From Acridotheres tristis (taxonomy: Eukaryota > Chordata > Aves > Passeriformes > Sturnidae), in the NCBI GenBank assembly GCA_037013685.1, contig CM072893.1:19859736-19923735 (forward strand): 64,000 nt of DNA. The letters are read 5' to 3'. The notes beneath the pieces are model-generated. The model saw only the letters and a program-made list of their open reading frames with translations. It had not been told where the DNA came from and searched no databases. Shown here piece by piece: positions 1-29,226 of the stretch. Made by a program: the position numbers and the translations under genes. Position 1 is the first letter of the stretch. Each line of letters opens with the position of its first letter.

Positions 1-1018
1 GTGTACTCCACCAGAGGAGTTTTGAGTTGTGCTTATTCTCAGCTGCCACAGCAAATCAAGATCACTATAACAACTGAGAGTGCTCTGTTACCTAACTCCA
101 GACATATGGCTGCTCAGGGAATAGCTCGTTCTGTTCTATGTGTTTCAGCCCCCCACTAATTCCATATATCTTTCTATTTGTTTAGCAAAAAATTAAGTAA
201 AAAAACTATTGAAATAAGCTTACATTGTAGTAAGTATAAAGAGAAATCATGATTTTTTTTACTTCAGGGACCAGTTGTAAAGTGAACTTTTACAATGGTG
301 GTACTAGACACAACCCCACAAATGAACTTTTGCCTGCACACCACTGTGTGTTAATGATTTAGCTAGAGTTGTATTCCATATTGGATTTCTGCTTCAGAGA
401 ATTCTGACTTACTTACTGCAAAGCCATACAGCCTTAAGAGAAGCAATGGGAAAGAGCATGTACTTGCTTATAGACTGAACTTGAAATGCAATCAAATGTT
501 ACTGGAGAAGAATTATACATATATTACTCATCCAGGAGTGTTATTTGTAGAATCTTGTACTTAAATGTTTTGAATTAAAATTAACTTTGAGTGCCCATCT
601 CATTTTAGATACTGTGACACTCATATCTTGGGGGTTATTCACAGAACATGTATTTATCTTAGTGAAGCTGGTCACTAGACATTTTCTAGAGCTGCAAAGA
701 ACTAGAGCTTGTTCACAGGTGATTTGGAGAATGTGAATATTTCTCTTTCTCTAATCTGACCTGTAGCAAAGCTTCTTTCCTTTCTGAAAAGACTTGCTAG
801 CCTTTGGCTTCTTTGAATGCACCTGTGGGACTCCAGGTGATTAAAAAGCACAATATGCTGAAATGTTGTGTTAGATTGAAAATTAGGGTCTTGGAAACAT
901 TTGCATATAAGCATTGATTTTTTTATTTTAACAGTCTACTGTATTAAAACTAATAACATAGTCTTTTTCTAACGTCCTGGTTTTGATTGCATCTTTTTTT
1001 ACCCCTTTCCCTTTCAAG
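1..1018 (+). other. TNKS2: TNKS2 intron, 3' part (5' end outside window)
   Basis: AT-rich sequence ending in a pyrimidine tract and CTTTCAAG acceptor directly before the first visible exon at 1019. By exon count against the human gene as I recall it (27 exons), this is the seventh intron. I see no exon or repeat in it. Confidence 0.85.
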
Positions 1019-17348
<16,330 letters not shown>

Positions 17349-19064
17349 GACAAGTTCCTCGTGGGAAACCATCAGACTTTGGATGCAAAGATATCAATGG
17401 CTGCCATCCCAATAATTACAAGTTTTTATTGAAAAACTTCTCATTCCCAGGTGGTGTGGTAGCAAATGTGAACAAAATATACCAGTTTTGACTTGATAAA
17501 GCTTTAATAATGTACAGTATGTTTTTCTAAAATTTCAGAAATGTCCTTTTTTTCAGCACTTTAACAGATACCATTCCAGGCATAAACTGGGGTTTGGCTG
17601 TACTAAATTATAAACAAAAATTAACTTGAAACGATGGTTTTATACAATACTGTATTCAAATCTAGCAGAAATTGTAATGGTCTATACAGGAACTCATTTT
17701 ACTAATATTGTGTTCTTTAAAACACTGCATTTACACTGAAAATGTTTTCATTTGTAAAACTGTAAATAAGAGCTTTTGTACTAGCCTGGTATTTATTTAC
17801 ATTGCTTTGTAATATAAGTGTTTTAGAACTGCAATCTTGTACAAAGTGTTCTTTCCAGATGTTTGTTTGTTTATCTGTGTTTTCTCATGCAAGATAGATT
17901 TGAAAAGTCAATTTTCTTCAGGTTTTATCACTTAATTGTGAGGGAGAAAGCAGATTTTATCTGAAGAAGTTTAGAAATATCCAACTTTAGATTGAATACA
18001 CAAATTTTTGTTCTGTATTTTTATTTATGAAATACGCATTCCTGAGAATGATGGGGTATGAAAATAGAATGTTCTAGACAAATACTAAAGTGGTTTTCCA
18101 CCTACTTCCTAGAGTTGCATATTTTATTTCTGTAAAATGCCTTTTGAAGATTTTTATTTAACTATAGGTATAGTTAACCTGTATCCTCACTTCAAGCCTA
18201 GTAGACCTTGCAAGTTACAGTTTTAGTAAATTATTTGCTTTGAATGTAGATGGAAAATTAACCTCAAGAAGTTCTTTTTTGAGTTTCTCTTGCATTTAAG
18301 CCAGAAAGTTAAATAGTTTATTTCTAATACGAGGGCAAACAACGGCCTTTTTTGTATGCTTATTTTGGTACATTAATCTACCTGTTGGTGCCCTCAGAAT
18401 ATGAGCATTGCAAGGTGGAAATGTTAAAAGCCATCCTGTTGTCTCCTGTGTCTCTTCCATGTTAACATTCAAGCTGTGGTTGAAGCAGGTGTGTGGGACT
18501 GTGTTTGTCTGCTTTGAGCTGAGTGGAACTGGTAGGGCTGCACCTTCAGCTCCCAGCCCAGCCAGCTGGGAGGGGAGGAGCAGCTCTGCCCCAGCAGCAG
18601 CTGCCTTTGGTAGCCCTGGTGAGGCCCCTTGGACAGAGGAGGGATGCAGAAGGTCCAGCCCCTGTCCAGGGGCTTGGGGTTCCTGGCTGCACCCGTCTGC
18701 TCAGTCAGCGCTGTCGTAGCTCTCGTGTGTACTCTGCTTTTCTGCCATCTGCAGTTTTAACCTACATATTTCAAAAATATGTAAATACAAATTATAAGTT
18801 ACTTGGGGTTAAAGTGGGTAGGAGTATATTTTAGTTGTTTAATATTTCTACATGCAGAACACTGTCCCAGAAGACAATTTGTTTGCAGGGCATGTTATCT
18901 TACCATGGTTTTAAATGTAGTAATTGATCAAGATAATGAAATCCTCTTGCTGGTGTGGTGGTTATGTGATTATGCTCTATGTAAAAATGTATTGAACCTT
19001 ACCCAGTTATGTGAGGAAACTGAATAAGATTGCAGAATTCTTGCAGAAAGTAATATTGGCTATG

Positions 19065-19070
19065 AATAAA
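19065..19070 (+). terminator. TNKS2: Candidate proximal poly(A) signal of TNKS2
   Basis: AATAAA within an A-rich context about 1.7 kb after the stop codon. It may give a shorter alternative 3' UTR. Confidence 0.4.
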
Positions 19071-19473
19071 AAAGGCTTTGATTTTTAGGTACTTTATCCC
19101 AGCATGTTGCCTGTTCCTTAGGTATAGTAATGCTGGAATTTGTGTTCATGCAAAATCTGTTAATTATGTTTAAAACTTTTTTGTTATTGCTAAAATGCTT
19201 CATTCTATATGAATGATCACCTAATGTCTTGTAAAATATTGTGGTATGATAGCATTTTAAGTGGTACCACAATGTTGGTTTTGTCTGTTTGGGGATTTTT
19301 TGAGCTGTTTTTTTGCATGACATACCTTGCACTCTGAAGATGGAAGTTGTAATGATTTGATAATATTGACTGTTGAGGTGAACCTTTAATCCTTTGTGCA
19401 ATTAGTTCTGCTTTACTCACCTTGAAGTGTCTTTACATGTACTGTATGACATTCCATATCCATTTTAACACTA

Positions 19474-19479
19474 AATAAA
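19474..19479 (+). terminator. TNKS2: Candidate main poly(A) signal of TNKS2
   Basis: AATAAA about 2.1 kb after the stop, followed within 20-30 nt by T/G-rich sequence (GGTTTTCTGGTAG) suited to cleavage-factor binding. Confidence 0.6.
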
Positions 19480-19495
19480 TTTAATTCACTGGTTT

Positions 19496-22400
19496 TCTGG
19501 TAGCATGGGAGTAATTACGGATGTAGTATGTTAACCCATTGTTTTAAATGCAAGCATGCACAATGCTGTAACAAACTGCATCACTGGAGGCAAAATCAGT
19601 TACATTAAGTAGAAGAGCTTTTAATGTGGATGAAAACCTGTAAATGCTGTTGAAACTTGTAGTTTGATACATGGCTAACATAGCTAACAGCTTTAGCTAG
19701 CAGTGAATAAACCCGGAAATCAGCTTCAATTTGTACACTTAAAACTCAACTATATGGTCCAGAACTGAGAAAGAAAACTTGCTTACATCGGTTTTGTAAA
19801 ATGAAAGTAACCTAAAGAGTCTTACCTTTCAGATAACTGCATGGGTGTGATACATACATGAGCAACAACAGAAGGAACTGTTTAGATCACTGGTAGTATT
19901 GCAATAAGTAAGTAATTTTATTTCAATAGGACCATTTATATATGGTGGTAGGTTTCCAAAACCAGGTTTGTGTAGAAGACTTAAATAGACACGAGCACTA
20001 GAGGGCAGGAAAGCAAATGGAAAGCAAAATGATTTTTAAGATCAGTGGTGATGAAAATAAAATTGCTCCTGAAAATTCCACCTATCTAGGTTATAAAAAA
20101 TTAGCTTTCCATTCTGCAGTAGATTTGTTTTTGTATAATTAAATAATTAGTATAAAAAGAAGTGATGCAACTAAGCAAACTGAAAATAAATTTACTTGTA
20201 AGTTAGACTTTAGTTCTCAGAAATCAAAAAACAATTCAGCCACACTTTTCTGTCTTACATAATTGAAAAAGTTGATAATCCATAAGTGCATGTTACAGAG
20301 GTGTGTTGGCAGTCATTTTGAATGCAAATGACTGTATAAGTATGTAAAGGAGTTGCCACTGTCCTTTCTACCCTGAACTTGCTCATTAACCGTGTGTGTG
20401 TGTGTGTTTCTGTGAGTACATGCACACTTGCTCACTCTCTGAAAAAAAAATTTAAAAGAAGTTTTAAAGTGTCTTTTCCTGTAGAACATCATCAGTCAGA
20501 GTGCTGCAGGCTAGGAGCCATGTCCCCGTCTTCGGCCCATCTCCTGAATTTAATAAAATGGATTTTCTCTTTCGGTGGAAACAGCCCTGTGGGTGGCTTT
20601 CCTTCTGCCTTCCAGTTTAAAAAAATGCTACAGAGACTTGATTGGTATTGAGCTGAAACAACCAAGGCTGCGTTCTTGCCCTCAGTAACCTGGCAGTGAG
20701 ACTGACTGAGGCCTCCCCCTCTGTGGTTCTTGGAGCTGTGCTTAAGTTGGAGGTGGAGGTGATGCCAGCAAGGGAAGTGCTGCAGTGGAGGGCATAAGGA
20801 GAGGAGTGTCTCTCTTCTTGCCCCTGTGCAGCAAGCGTAAGCAGTGGTGCTTCTGAGAGTATCAAGGGCTTTCTTCCCTCACCCTGTGGCTCACCAGATC
20901 AGAAAAAGCTACAGGCAGTCAGAACAGAACACAAAAGAAAAAGCATGTAGATGACTGGTTTGAAGATAAGTTCTGCCCTAAAAAGAGCAAGGTTGGGAAC
21001 TGAGAGAAGACAGAGGGGAGAGAACAGAAGAAATAATAACCTGCAAAGAAAGAAAGGCAAATTCTACATGCACTGAAAAGGCATGGTAGGAATAACAAAT
21101 ATAATCGTTGGGAATGGCCAAAGTAATCATGGTACATCAGCTTCCCAATTTATGTTTGACATAAAAACGCAAACAAACACTGATGTGTAGACATTACAGA
21201 GATTTCAGAAGGGCTCCCTTTGAGAAGACTACACATGTTTTAGAAGGGGAGAGTTGCAGCCAATTCAAAACTTTAATGTTAGACCTGAGGAAAAGTGTGT
21301 GCAAGAAAAGAAATAGGATTTAAATACCAAAGGCAAATGCCCTGCACAGTAGATCTTCAAATCTTTGGTTTTGAAGCATTAATTATCAGAGACAAGCTGA
21401 AAACCCTCAGTAGACAGCATAAGAGCAAAGTATGTCACATGAAATTATCCACCTGGATTCTGTATAGTGGTAGGATGTATATGGGTAGGTGGGGATTTTG
21501 ATGCAGCCAGAAGATTCGAATGGGGGTGAGATCCATCTCTCCATCTGAATCTTGATAAAACTAGTTCATTTATAAGTGTGTCTTCCTGGGTGGCACCAAA
21601 CGTGATTGGGGTGGCTCCTGACAGTGCAGTGACAGGTCAGGGGAACACTTCCTTGCAGGGTTTTTAAGCTAGGACCATTAGCAGTTTTCAAAAGACCACG
21701 ACTGAAGTATTTGCAAACCTTAACATTTAAAACAAATGTGAATTGTTTAAGTAATAAAAGAAGATGCACCAGTGCCTAAGAATGTGTGATGGAGGCCTTT
21801 TATAGTTGGAAAAGCAGCTTCATGTCAGCTGCTAATTCTGTGTACAGATCTGGGGTGGTACCTGTGGGGAAGGATTAATATTTAATAGTGTAGCTGATAG
21901 AAGTAGCCTGAGAAATGGACTGGGAAGTAGTTAATTTCTCAGGGCCAGAGGTGTCTGGCTTTGTCCAGCTGCTCTTCAAAAAGGCAAACTTTGCCAGCAA
22001 TGCATTTGGAAGCTTATTTTACAACAAGAAATGTATTCAGTTCTGTGGGGCTATGGGCATCATAGATCAATAGATGTGTACAGAAATATAATTTCTTACT
22101 AGCCTGATAAAGAAGCTGGTAAGTAAATTAGCAGGTAAATAAGTTAAGCAAATAGGTTGGACTCAGTCCTGGAGGTATTTTCCAATCCTACTGATTCTGT
22201 GATTCTATAAAAGGAAAAAACAGATTTTGTTGCAAAAAGAAGTAACAGTACATCAATTAGTCTGTATAATATTTATGACCCAATTGAGGGGGATATTTTA
22301 ACTAATATAGTTTTAGTCAAAGTAGAAGCTGACAGTAGTTACATTAAATATTGCTTTAATAAACGATAGAGTGAGCTACTAAGCAGTCCAAAAGTTTCAT

Positions 22401-25066
22401 CTTTAAATAAATAAACCTGTATATGATGACCATTGTCTGATAGTGGTTCCCTATTTGAAAATATCTTACTGAAGCGTTGCAATCATGAAATTAACTAATT
22501 AAATTGGAAATTAAAGAAGTTTACTTTGGATAATAAGTATTCGTTAGAGCACTTTTTTCATCAAAATCTAATTCGGTATTTAGGGAAAAAACCTACTTAG
22601 CAGTTGGTTACTAAAACTTAAAGATTTATAAATAATCAAAAATACATAAATAAGTGCAATTTTACAGACAGCATAGTGCCAGTAATAACATGAGGCTCCT
22701 GAGGCACATTTTGTCAAAAGTGTAATTTAATGCAAAGATTCTAAACAAAATAATCAGACAGTGCAATCTGACTTCAAACGAAATGGACTAATGTTAAAGC
22801 TTATTTCAAAAGATTAGGAATGTGAAAATGCACTAGAAACTGGAAAATTACAGGTTTTAAGAAAATATTCTCCTACTGGGAGTAAATCTCTGAATGGAGA
22901 ACCATTTAGCACATTACTAGAGATGGGTTTCTGAAGGTGCAGAACAGATCTTGAGGAAAAAAAAAGAGGTTTAAAAAAAACCAGAAGGGAACAGGGGTGT
23001 AGGTGTGTGTGTGTGTAATTGAGCATCTCAGAGTGGTGGCAACTACATTTACAGAGAAAATCAGGTCAGTGATACACCACAAGGTCTGAAATAGTCCACA
23101 CTAAATTAGAGTGAAAGGCACCAATGTCTTGAAAAATTAGAGAAACGTGCTGCTCCTAAGTGTGTCAGATTGCTGAATTTCTGAAATAAAAAACTTAAGA
23201 GTGAACCTTTTATTCAACATTCTATGTATGTATGCTAAGTAAGCATTTTGAATAGCTGTAAAAACCTCTTTGCATTTGTAAAATCCGACTCGAAATGAGA
23301 TGGAGAGGCAGAATGATGAGCTAGCTGATTTCAAGCAATTCTCAAGAGTAGCACAGAGAGATAAGTCCCAGGGGAATTCTAATGGAAATAACCCATTATG
23401 GATAAGATTGGACAAATATGGAAACTGCTTTTTTATATAATTGTGTATTAGACCATATCCCAAAGCACTTCTGAAATACCACCTGCTACTAAAAGTGTTC
23501 TTAGTCAATTATGAATTTGGAAACACTAATAAAAAGAACAGCTATTTATAAAATACAGGAAGAAATAATAGGCATTTCAGACCTGGAGCGGTTAAGTGGA
23601 ATGTTTCAGTTAAAAGGAAAATTTCACACTTACTGTAAATAGATTTATTCAGGGATATGCTTTAAAGTTTTGCATAGTTTTATTGATGTAAGTACCATGT
23701 ATCTGCTGTAGGGCCATAGTCCAGCAGGAATACTGAAATCATGACAATATTTTGCAAGAGATACAAGAACTTTGTACTTGTGGCAAATTTTAAAAGCCAA
23801 GGACTCATACAAAATAGTCCATAAATTCTTGGGTTTAGGTATGCCTCCTCTATGTCTTCTGAGACTTCCCTCCCCTTTCTCAGAAATACTAGCTTTTCTG
23901 CAAAGCAGTTGAACAAAATGTATGAGTTAAATATTTCATATATCAAGTTTCAGTTGTGTTTAGTTTTTTGTAAAGGGGAAAGAATAATGATGTGACTTTG
24001 TACAATTAAGAGCTTTAATGTTATTGTGTAATAGGATGCATTGTTATATATTACAGATGTTTTATTGCAATATCAATAAATAACATGGTTTCCTTCAAAA
24101 AAATCAACTACAAAATAGTGCTTAATATGTCTCCTTCACTGGACTGACTTTACAGTACATATTTTGTGGAGTTTGTGGTTCAGCATCTTTAACCTACTTA
24201 AAATACTATTAAAATAGTGGTTTGGACTCACTGACCTATTAGTTTTACCATAACAAATTATCTCCTATCTGTAAACACACATTTGCTTCATAATTCTGTT
24301 AATCTCAGGAAAATTAATCAGAGTTATATTTACACCATACTTTAGCAATACAATGTTTTAAGGTTATTGAATGGAATAGTTATCATCTCATAGTCTGACA
24401 CAATGCATTCTCCCCTGTCATATCTAATCCTAACGGTAAAATGCAGCCAGGATTTCCCAAGCAAATTCATTATATCCTTTAGTTTTAAGACTGACTTTAT
24501 TCAGGTTTTTCTTTTTTTGTATCATTTTGTCTCTTTAGACCCCTCAGAACTGTTTAACTGTGGTTGCCTTTTGCACCTTCTCCCTTGTTGCAGAGCAGGG
24601 ATTTGCCAGCATTAAGCACCTCAGCCTCTTGGTTCAGAGCCCTCCCCTCTCTAGACCCTCTGTCTGATCTGAAGAAGCATGAGCAAGCTGTTCTGTGGGG
24701 CTGCAGCTTCGTGATTAAAATGAAGTGATGTGGGTGGCTTGTGACAGGAATGCACACATCCTCAATGAACAGCAGTTTCCATGGGGACGTCTGTACCTGT
24801 AATAGCAGACAGTCACGTGCCATTTTTATTGCTGGAAATTCCTGTTTCTCTACAGCATTCTTTATAATTTTGTCTCGTTTCTTTTTTCAGCCCAACGCTG
24901 TAATAAAGTGATTTGACATGGAGTTCTGTGATAGTCACGATATCCACTGAGAAGCTGAAAGATAGTTCACTTCATAAAAGTGAGGTTCATCCACTTTGCT
25001 CCCAGGTAATTTCACACAAAAATATCTGCTGTGCTGCTTTCAAGATACACCTTTAAAAAGCAAATT
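19496..25066. other. Intergenic sequence between TNKS2 and FGFBP3, first part
   Basis: AT-rich DNA with no open frame resembling a known protein. It holds a further AATAAA at 19706, a short (GT)n run at 20391-20408, a CR1 tail fragment near 22155-22209 and another small GT run near 23002. Nothing else is recognisable by eye. Confidence 0.6.
22155..22209 (+). repeat. CR1 retroposon 3' tail fragment
   Basis: GGTTGGACTCAGTCCTGGAG followed by TTTTCCAATCCTACTGATTC and TGTGATTCTATAAAA matches the 3' end shared by CR1 elements, including the terminal ATTCTGTGATTCTAT octamer repeats. Only about 55 bp is recognisable. Confidence 0.75.
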
Positions 25067-25262
25067 ATCATAGAATCCTGCAATGGTTTAGGTAGGAAAG
25101 GACCCTTACAGCTCATCTAGTCCAAACCCCTGCAATGAGCAGGGACATCTTCAACTACATCAGGTTGCTTGGAGCCCTGTTCAGCTTGAATGTTTACAGG
25201 GATGGGTGATCTGAGCCACCTGTGCCACCGTTTTATCACCCTCATTGTAAAAATTAGATTAG
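25067..25262 (-). repeat. CR1 retroposon 3' end, minus orientation
   Basis: Starts with ATCATAGAATCCTGCAATGG, then GGACCCTTACAGCTCATCTA, TCCAAACCCCTGCAATGAGC and AGGGACATCTTCAACTA, the reverse complement of the CR1 3' region, continuing into the diverged GTGCCACCG...CACCCTCAT part. It is a 5'-truncated, old copy with no coding capacity. Confidence 0.9.
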
Positions 25263-28200
25263 TTCTGGCTGGTATTAAAGAAACTATATTGCTACTGGTA
25301 ATTTTAAAGCTTGTATTTGAGAAGGATAAAAAGAGTATATCATTCTAGATGTGTTTTACTTACAGACCTTTGCTGGCTTTGAAATAGAATATTTCTATTC
25401 TAGATGTTAAATCCTAGGAGTAAGATTACACCATAATAAAGCTCTTTGCTTTTATAAGTAATTTAATGTAAATAAGGAGTATCTGCCTGAGAGAAAAGAA
25501 TTATGTCTAGTTTGTATTTATAGTTTAGGAATCAAAAACTGAAGTTGGGGATCATGCACCACTAATTGTTGAGAGCAAGGTAGACTAATCTGCTTGCTGC
25601 TGATGAAAAATGCATGTGAAATCTGTAGCTCCGTATGTGGAAAGCAGGACAACCAAGACCACCAGTTCTGCCAATCAGTCATTCACATTTCCCACTGTTT
25701 TCCTCTATTGTAGCAAAATGTGAGAAGCTGCCCTCAGGCCACACAAACAATGCTCTTTATTGGTCTTTACTGAGGCATGATCTGGCATCTATGCGGAGAC
25801 TGCCAGCCTCAAAGAAGTGCTTGTGGATGACATCTGGCAGACTGGCTTTGCTACAGATAGATTTATGAGCTGTGAAAAATGGTCAAATTAACATCTTCTG
25901 CATTCTTGATAGGATTAGGGTTTCTGGGACATGCAGCCATTTGCATATTGCCCTGACTTACCACATCAGTATTGTGTTTGTGGCTTCTTTTAATAGATTA
26001 GGAGGCAGTGGGGGCTTTCTCCCTTTACATCCTATGCTTGTCCAGTCAGTCTTGGCAGTGTCATGGCTGTGTTGGTTTACCAGACCTAACAGAAATCATA
26101 CTTCTCATTTTGACTTCTTCCAGCTACAGCCTTAATGCAACTCAAGAGCAGCAGCAGTTGTAAAAGCTGTTTTGCTCAGGGAAGGATGCTCTTCGCTGGA
26201 GTGAGCTCACAGACACACACGTGAAGTTGAATGATAATGCATTTCTATGAGAGTCCTCAGAAGTTGTCCCTAGATGTTAAAGAGAGAAGATCTGACAGAA
26301 GCAACCTTTCTACAGCCTCCAGCAATTATTGAAGGTCTTGGAAAGGTTAATTTACCTATAGAAACATAGCTGAAAACTCTGTTAGCCTTCGATCTCTGTC
26401 CCTTCAGCCCTTCCCCACACAAGACTTAGACCACTTTTTTCTTCATATTTATTTTTATTTCTTTATAAATGGTGATCATCCAGTGTTGGTAAAATATAGT
26501 TTGTGTTTATCACTAGACTGGAGATAGCTTCAGTTTGCTGTTTGTGTTGAGTGACAATGGCCACACACCCCTCACAATGTTCCCCAGCTTTGGGGTGCCC
26601 GTGTGGGATAACTAGGTTAACAGCACAAGCCTGTGCTGAACAGGATTCCGAAGGTGCCTGGAAAAGAGAGGGTATCCAACAAATCACTGTTTTAATTTAC
26701 AAAGAATATTTATATGTATTCACTCCTTACTTAGACTGTAATAATATTTTTTTAAAAAGAACTATAACTTTTCAGGAAATTATTACTTTTCCAGCCTTAT
26801 CTTCTGAGTTACCTATGTAAATTTTTTACTCTCACTGATTTAAAATTAGCTGGTACTTCCTCTCAAGCACAAATGACTTCTGCTGCAACTGATGTGTGAT
26901 GGAAATATTTTCATTAACCTCATTCAGGGGTTAGCTCCAAATTTCCCACAAGAAGCCTACTCCACACTGGCACCTTAGTTTGAATAATTTGAAAGGAACT
27001 GGCACTGTTGAGAGTCCCACCACTCCATCAGGTTGTGGGCAGAGAACTACAGAAGTGGAAATGTTCATGAGTATCAGAGTCTGATCTCCTGAGCCAGCAA
27101 AGAGCGTGAGAAGGCAAAGAAACATCTGCACAACCATTGCAGGTGAGAAGGACCTGTGTAAAAGACAGACCAAGCTGTGAGTGATTATACTGTGGTATCA
27201 TTCGGCATATACACCTAATTTTGTGGTGTTATTTCATTACTAAGCCATGTTTACCACATGGGCACATTAAAAGGAAGAAGGCAATCAAAGCCAGGTGCTT
27301 TAGGCTCTCCCCACCATCCTGGTGCTGGCAGAAAGGGCCGGATGGCTCCTCTTGGTGTCCCAGTCATGTGTCCCCTGCACATGGTTGGCCCCCATGCCAG
27401 GGCTACCTCGTCTCCCAGAAATGAAAATAGAAGCTTTATCTCCCTTGGGTCTATAACAATTTCCTTCTCAAACCAAACTACTTTTTGTTTTCTGCTGCTG
27501 TTTTCCTCCATGAGCACGGCTCAGAGATGCCCACTGGAAGGAGCCGCCCCGTTGCCATTGCCGTTCCCGTTGCATGTGCCGTGCCCGATAAAGCTGCAGG
27601 GAGCCCCGAGGCCATTGGGATGCTGTCGCCGTGTCTGTCGCGGCGGGGCGGGGGCTGCAGGCGTTCATTGGCCCCGTGCTGGGTGGGATGACATCGGGCC
27701 CGCTTTCCATAGGGCCTCCAGCTTGCCCCGACGTCTGCTGAGGGCTGCGAGAGAATAGGGCTGAGGGGAGAAAACCATCACACTACACACTCTGGGCTCC
27801 AATGAGAACACAGACAGCTTCAGCCAGGGATAAAAGAATTTTAAAAAAATAAAGAGACTGTAGTCTTGGAGCTGCTACTAACGGGAGATGAATTGCAAGA
27901 GACCATTTCATGCCAAGGGACTTCAGAGAGCAGCATCCCCAATAGCCATTTAGCTCTCAGCGAGAGTCTGCTGAAGCCCTTTGCTGTCAGGACAGAAGCA
28001 TGCATACAAATTTTATACCATTTGTCTTTGAGCAGAAACAAAAGATCAGCCCTAAATCCTCAACATCTTGTCTCGACTAACACGAAATAATATTGTCTTG
28101 TGTGGCTGTCTTGTTACTCTTTTCCCATCAAAAGAATACTGGTGATAAATTTATTCATAATTTTGGAAGGTTTTGCTCTTAAAAATAAAAATTAAGCAGC

Positions 28201-29112
28201 AAACACATGGAGTTGAGGCTATATTTATTCCTGTTAGTGCAAATCACGCTGCTGCTAAGGATAGAGACTTTGGGAAGTGCACAGTACGTTTTTAAAGAGA
28301 GAAGAAACACAGCTTTAAAAGGTTAGCCACTACACTTTCTTCTCCTGCTTTTCACTAAGCTAACTCTGAGGATGATACATCTCATGTATTTTCTAGTTAC
28401 AACTGCAGTCTGAAAAGAAGAACATACTGTAGGGGTTTTTTTTGTTCTTTTTCAACCAAGAATTCAAGCCCTATAGACATTTTGGGACCTAAGACTTTAA
28501 TTTACTCATGAGAGAATATCTGCTGGGTCCGGTAGTCAGATTATATACAGGCTCTGTAAATAATCTGGAGAATAAAATGCTTTAAGACATTTTTTATTAA
28601 ATTAAGAATGTGTGCTGAAGTAGATATTACATACCATTTTGTATTTTAGGATTTGGATCTCTGTAATAGGACCAGATTTTGTCCTATGGATTTCCTTTGT
28701 TAAATAGATATTTTAGTACTTTGAGAATGTGTAATAAGAAATTAGTTCTGTGTTTTGCCATGACGCTTTCATCAAACATTTTCTCATTTTATGCCAGTCT
28801 AAATAGAAAATAATGTCATGTTAGACCCTAAAATTAACTACAACTTAGTCCTAAGAAGTCTTATTTTACATGGAGCAGTTATTCCTAGGTTTCCTCTAAC
28901 AGATTAACACGAAAGCTTCTCGAGCTGCTCCAAGAGCTCAGGAGTGGGTGTAAAACGAGAGAGTGAACTGCACGCCGAGGGGCTGGTGTGGGACGGGGCT
29001 GTGTGCGCCCCAGCAGGCAGCACGGCCCTTGTTAAATAAGTGCTTGTGCCTGTCCAGGGCGCAAGGATGAACGAGCCAAAATGAGCTCTGAAATATATCT
29101 ATAAAGAGATTA
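25263..29112. other. Intergenic sequence with an isolated GC/CpG-rich patch
   Basis: Mostly AT-rich with no supported gene. The exception is 27500-27750, a CpG-dense stretch without a recognisable coding exon; it is listed separately. Confidence 0.55.
27500..27755. promoter_or_regulatory. Small orphan CpG-rich island
   Basis: About 250 bp with CpG spacing far denser than the surrounding sequence (for example CGCCGTGTCTGTCGCGGCGG and CCCCGACGTCTGC), beginning with an imperfect GCCGTT/GCCATT hexamer run. No known exon overlaps it. It could be the promoter of an unannotated transcript, a decayed element or a regulatory island; the sequence does not decide. Confidence 0.35.
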
Positions 29113-29140
29113 TTTGTTTGTTTGTTTGTTTGTTTGTTTT
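29113..29140. repeat. (TTTG)n microsatellite
   Basis: About six perfect TTTG tetramers just before the 29227 minisatellite; may be slippage at the A/T tail of an older insertion. Confidence 0.85.
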
Positions 29141-29226
29141 TTGACAGTGAAGCAGCTGCGTGTTTCCCTAGGGTGCTGATCCCCCCGGGGGCCAACCCTC
29201 CGAGTCTGTCCCTGCTGGGCGGGGCT

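Larger units (their letters stand above)
17349..19495 (+). other. TNKS2: TNKS2 3' untranslated region
   Basis: AT-rich sequence after the TAA. Two Pumilio-type motifs TGTAAATA stand at 17761-17768 and 18780-18787, and an AU-rich ATTTATTTA at 17791-17799. AATAAA signals are at 19065-19070 and 19474-19479; the second is followed by T/G-rich sequence and gives a UTR of about 2.1 kb, close to the human length I recall. A third AATAAA at 19706 could extend it. The end point is inferred, not shown. Confidence 0.7.
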
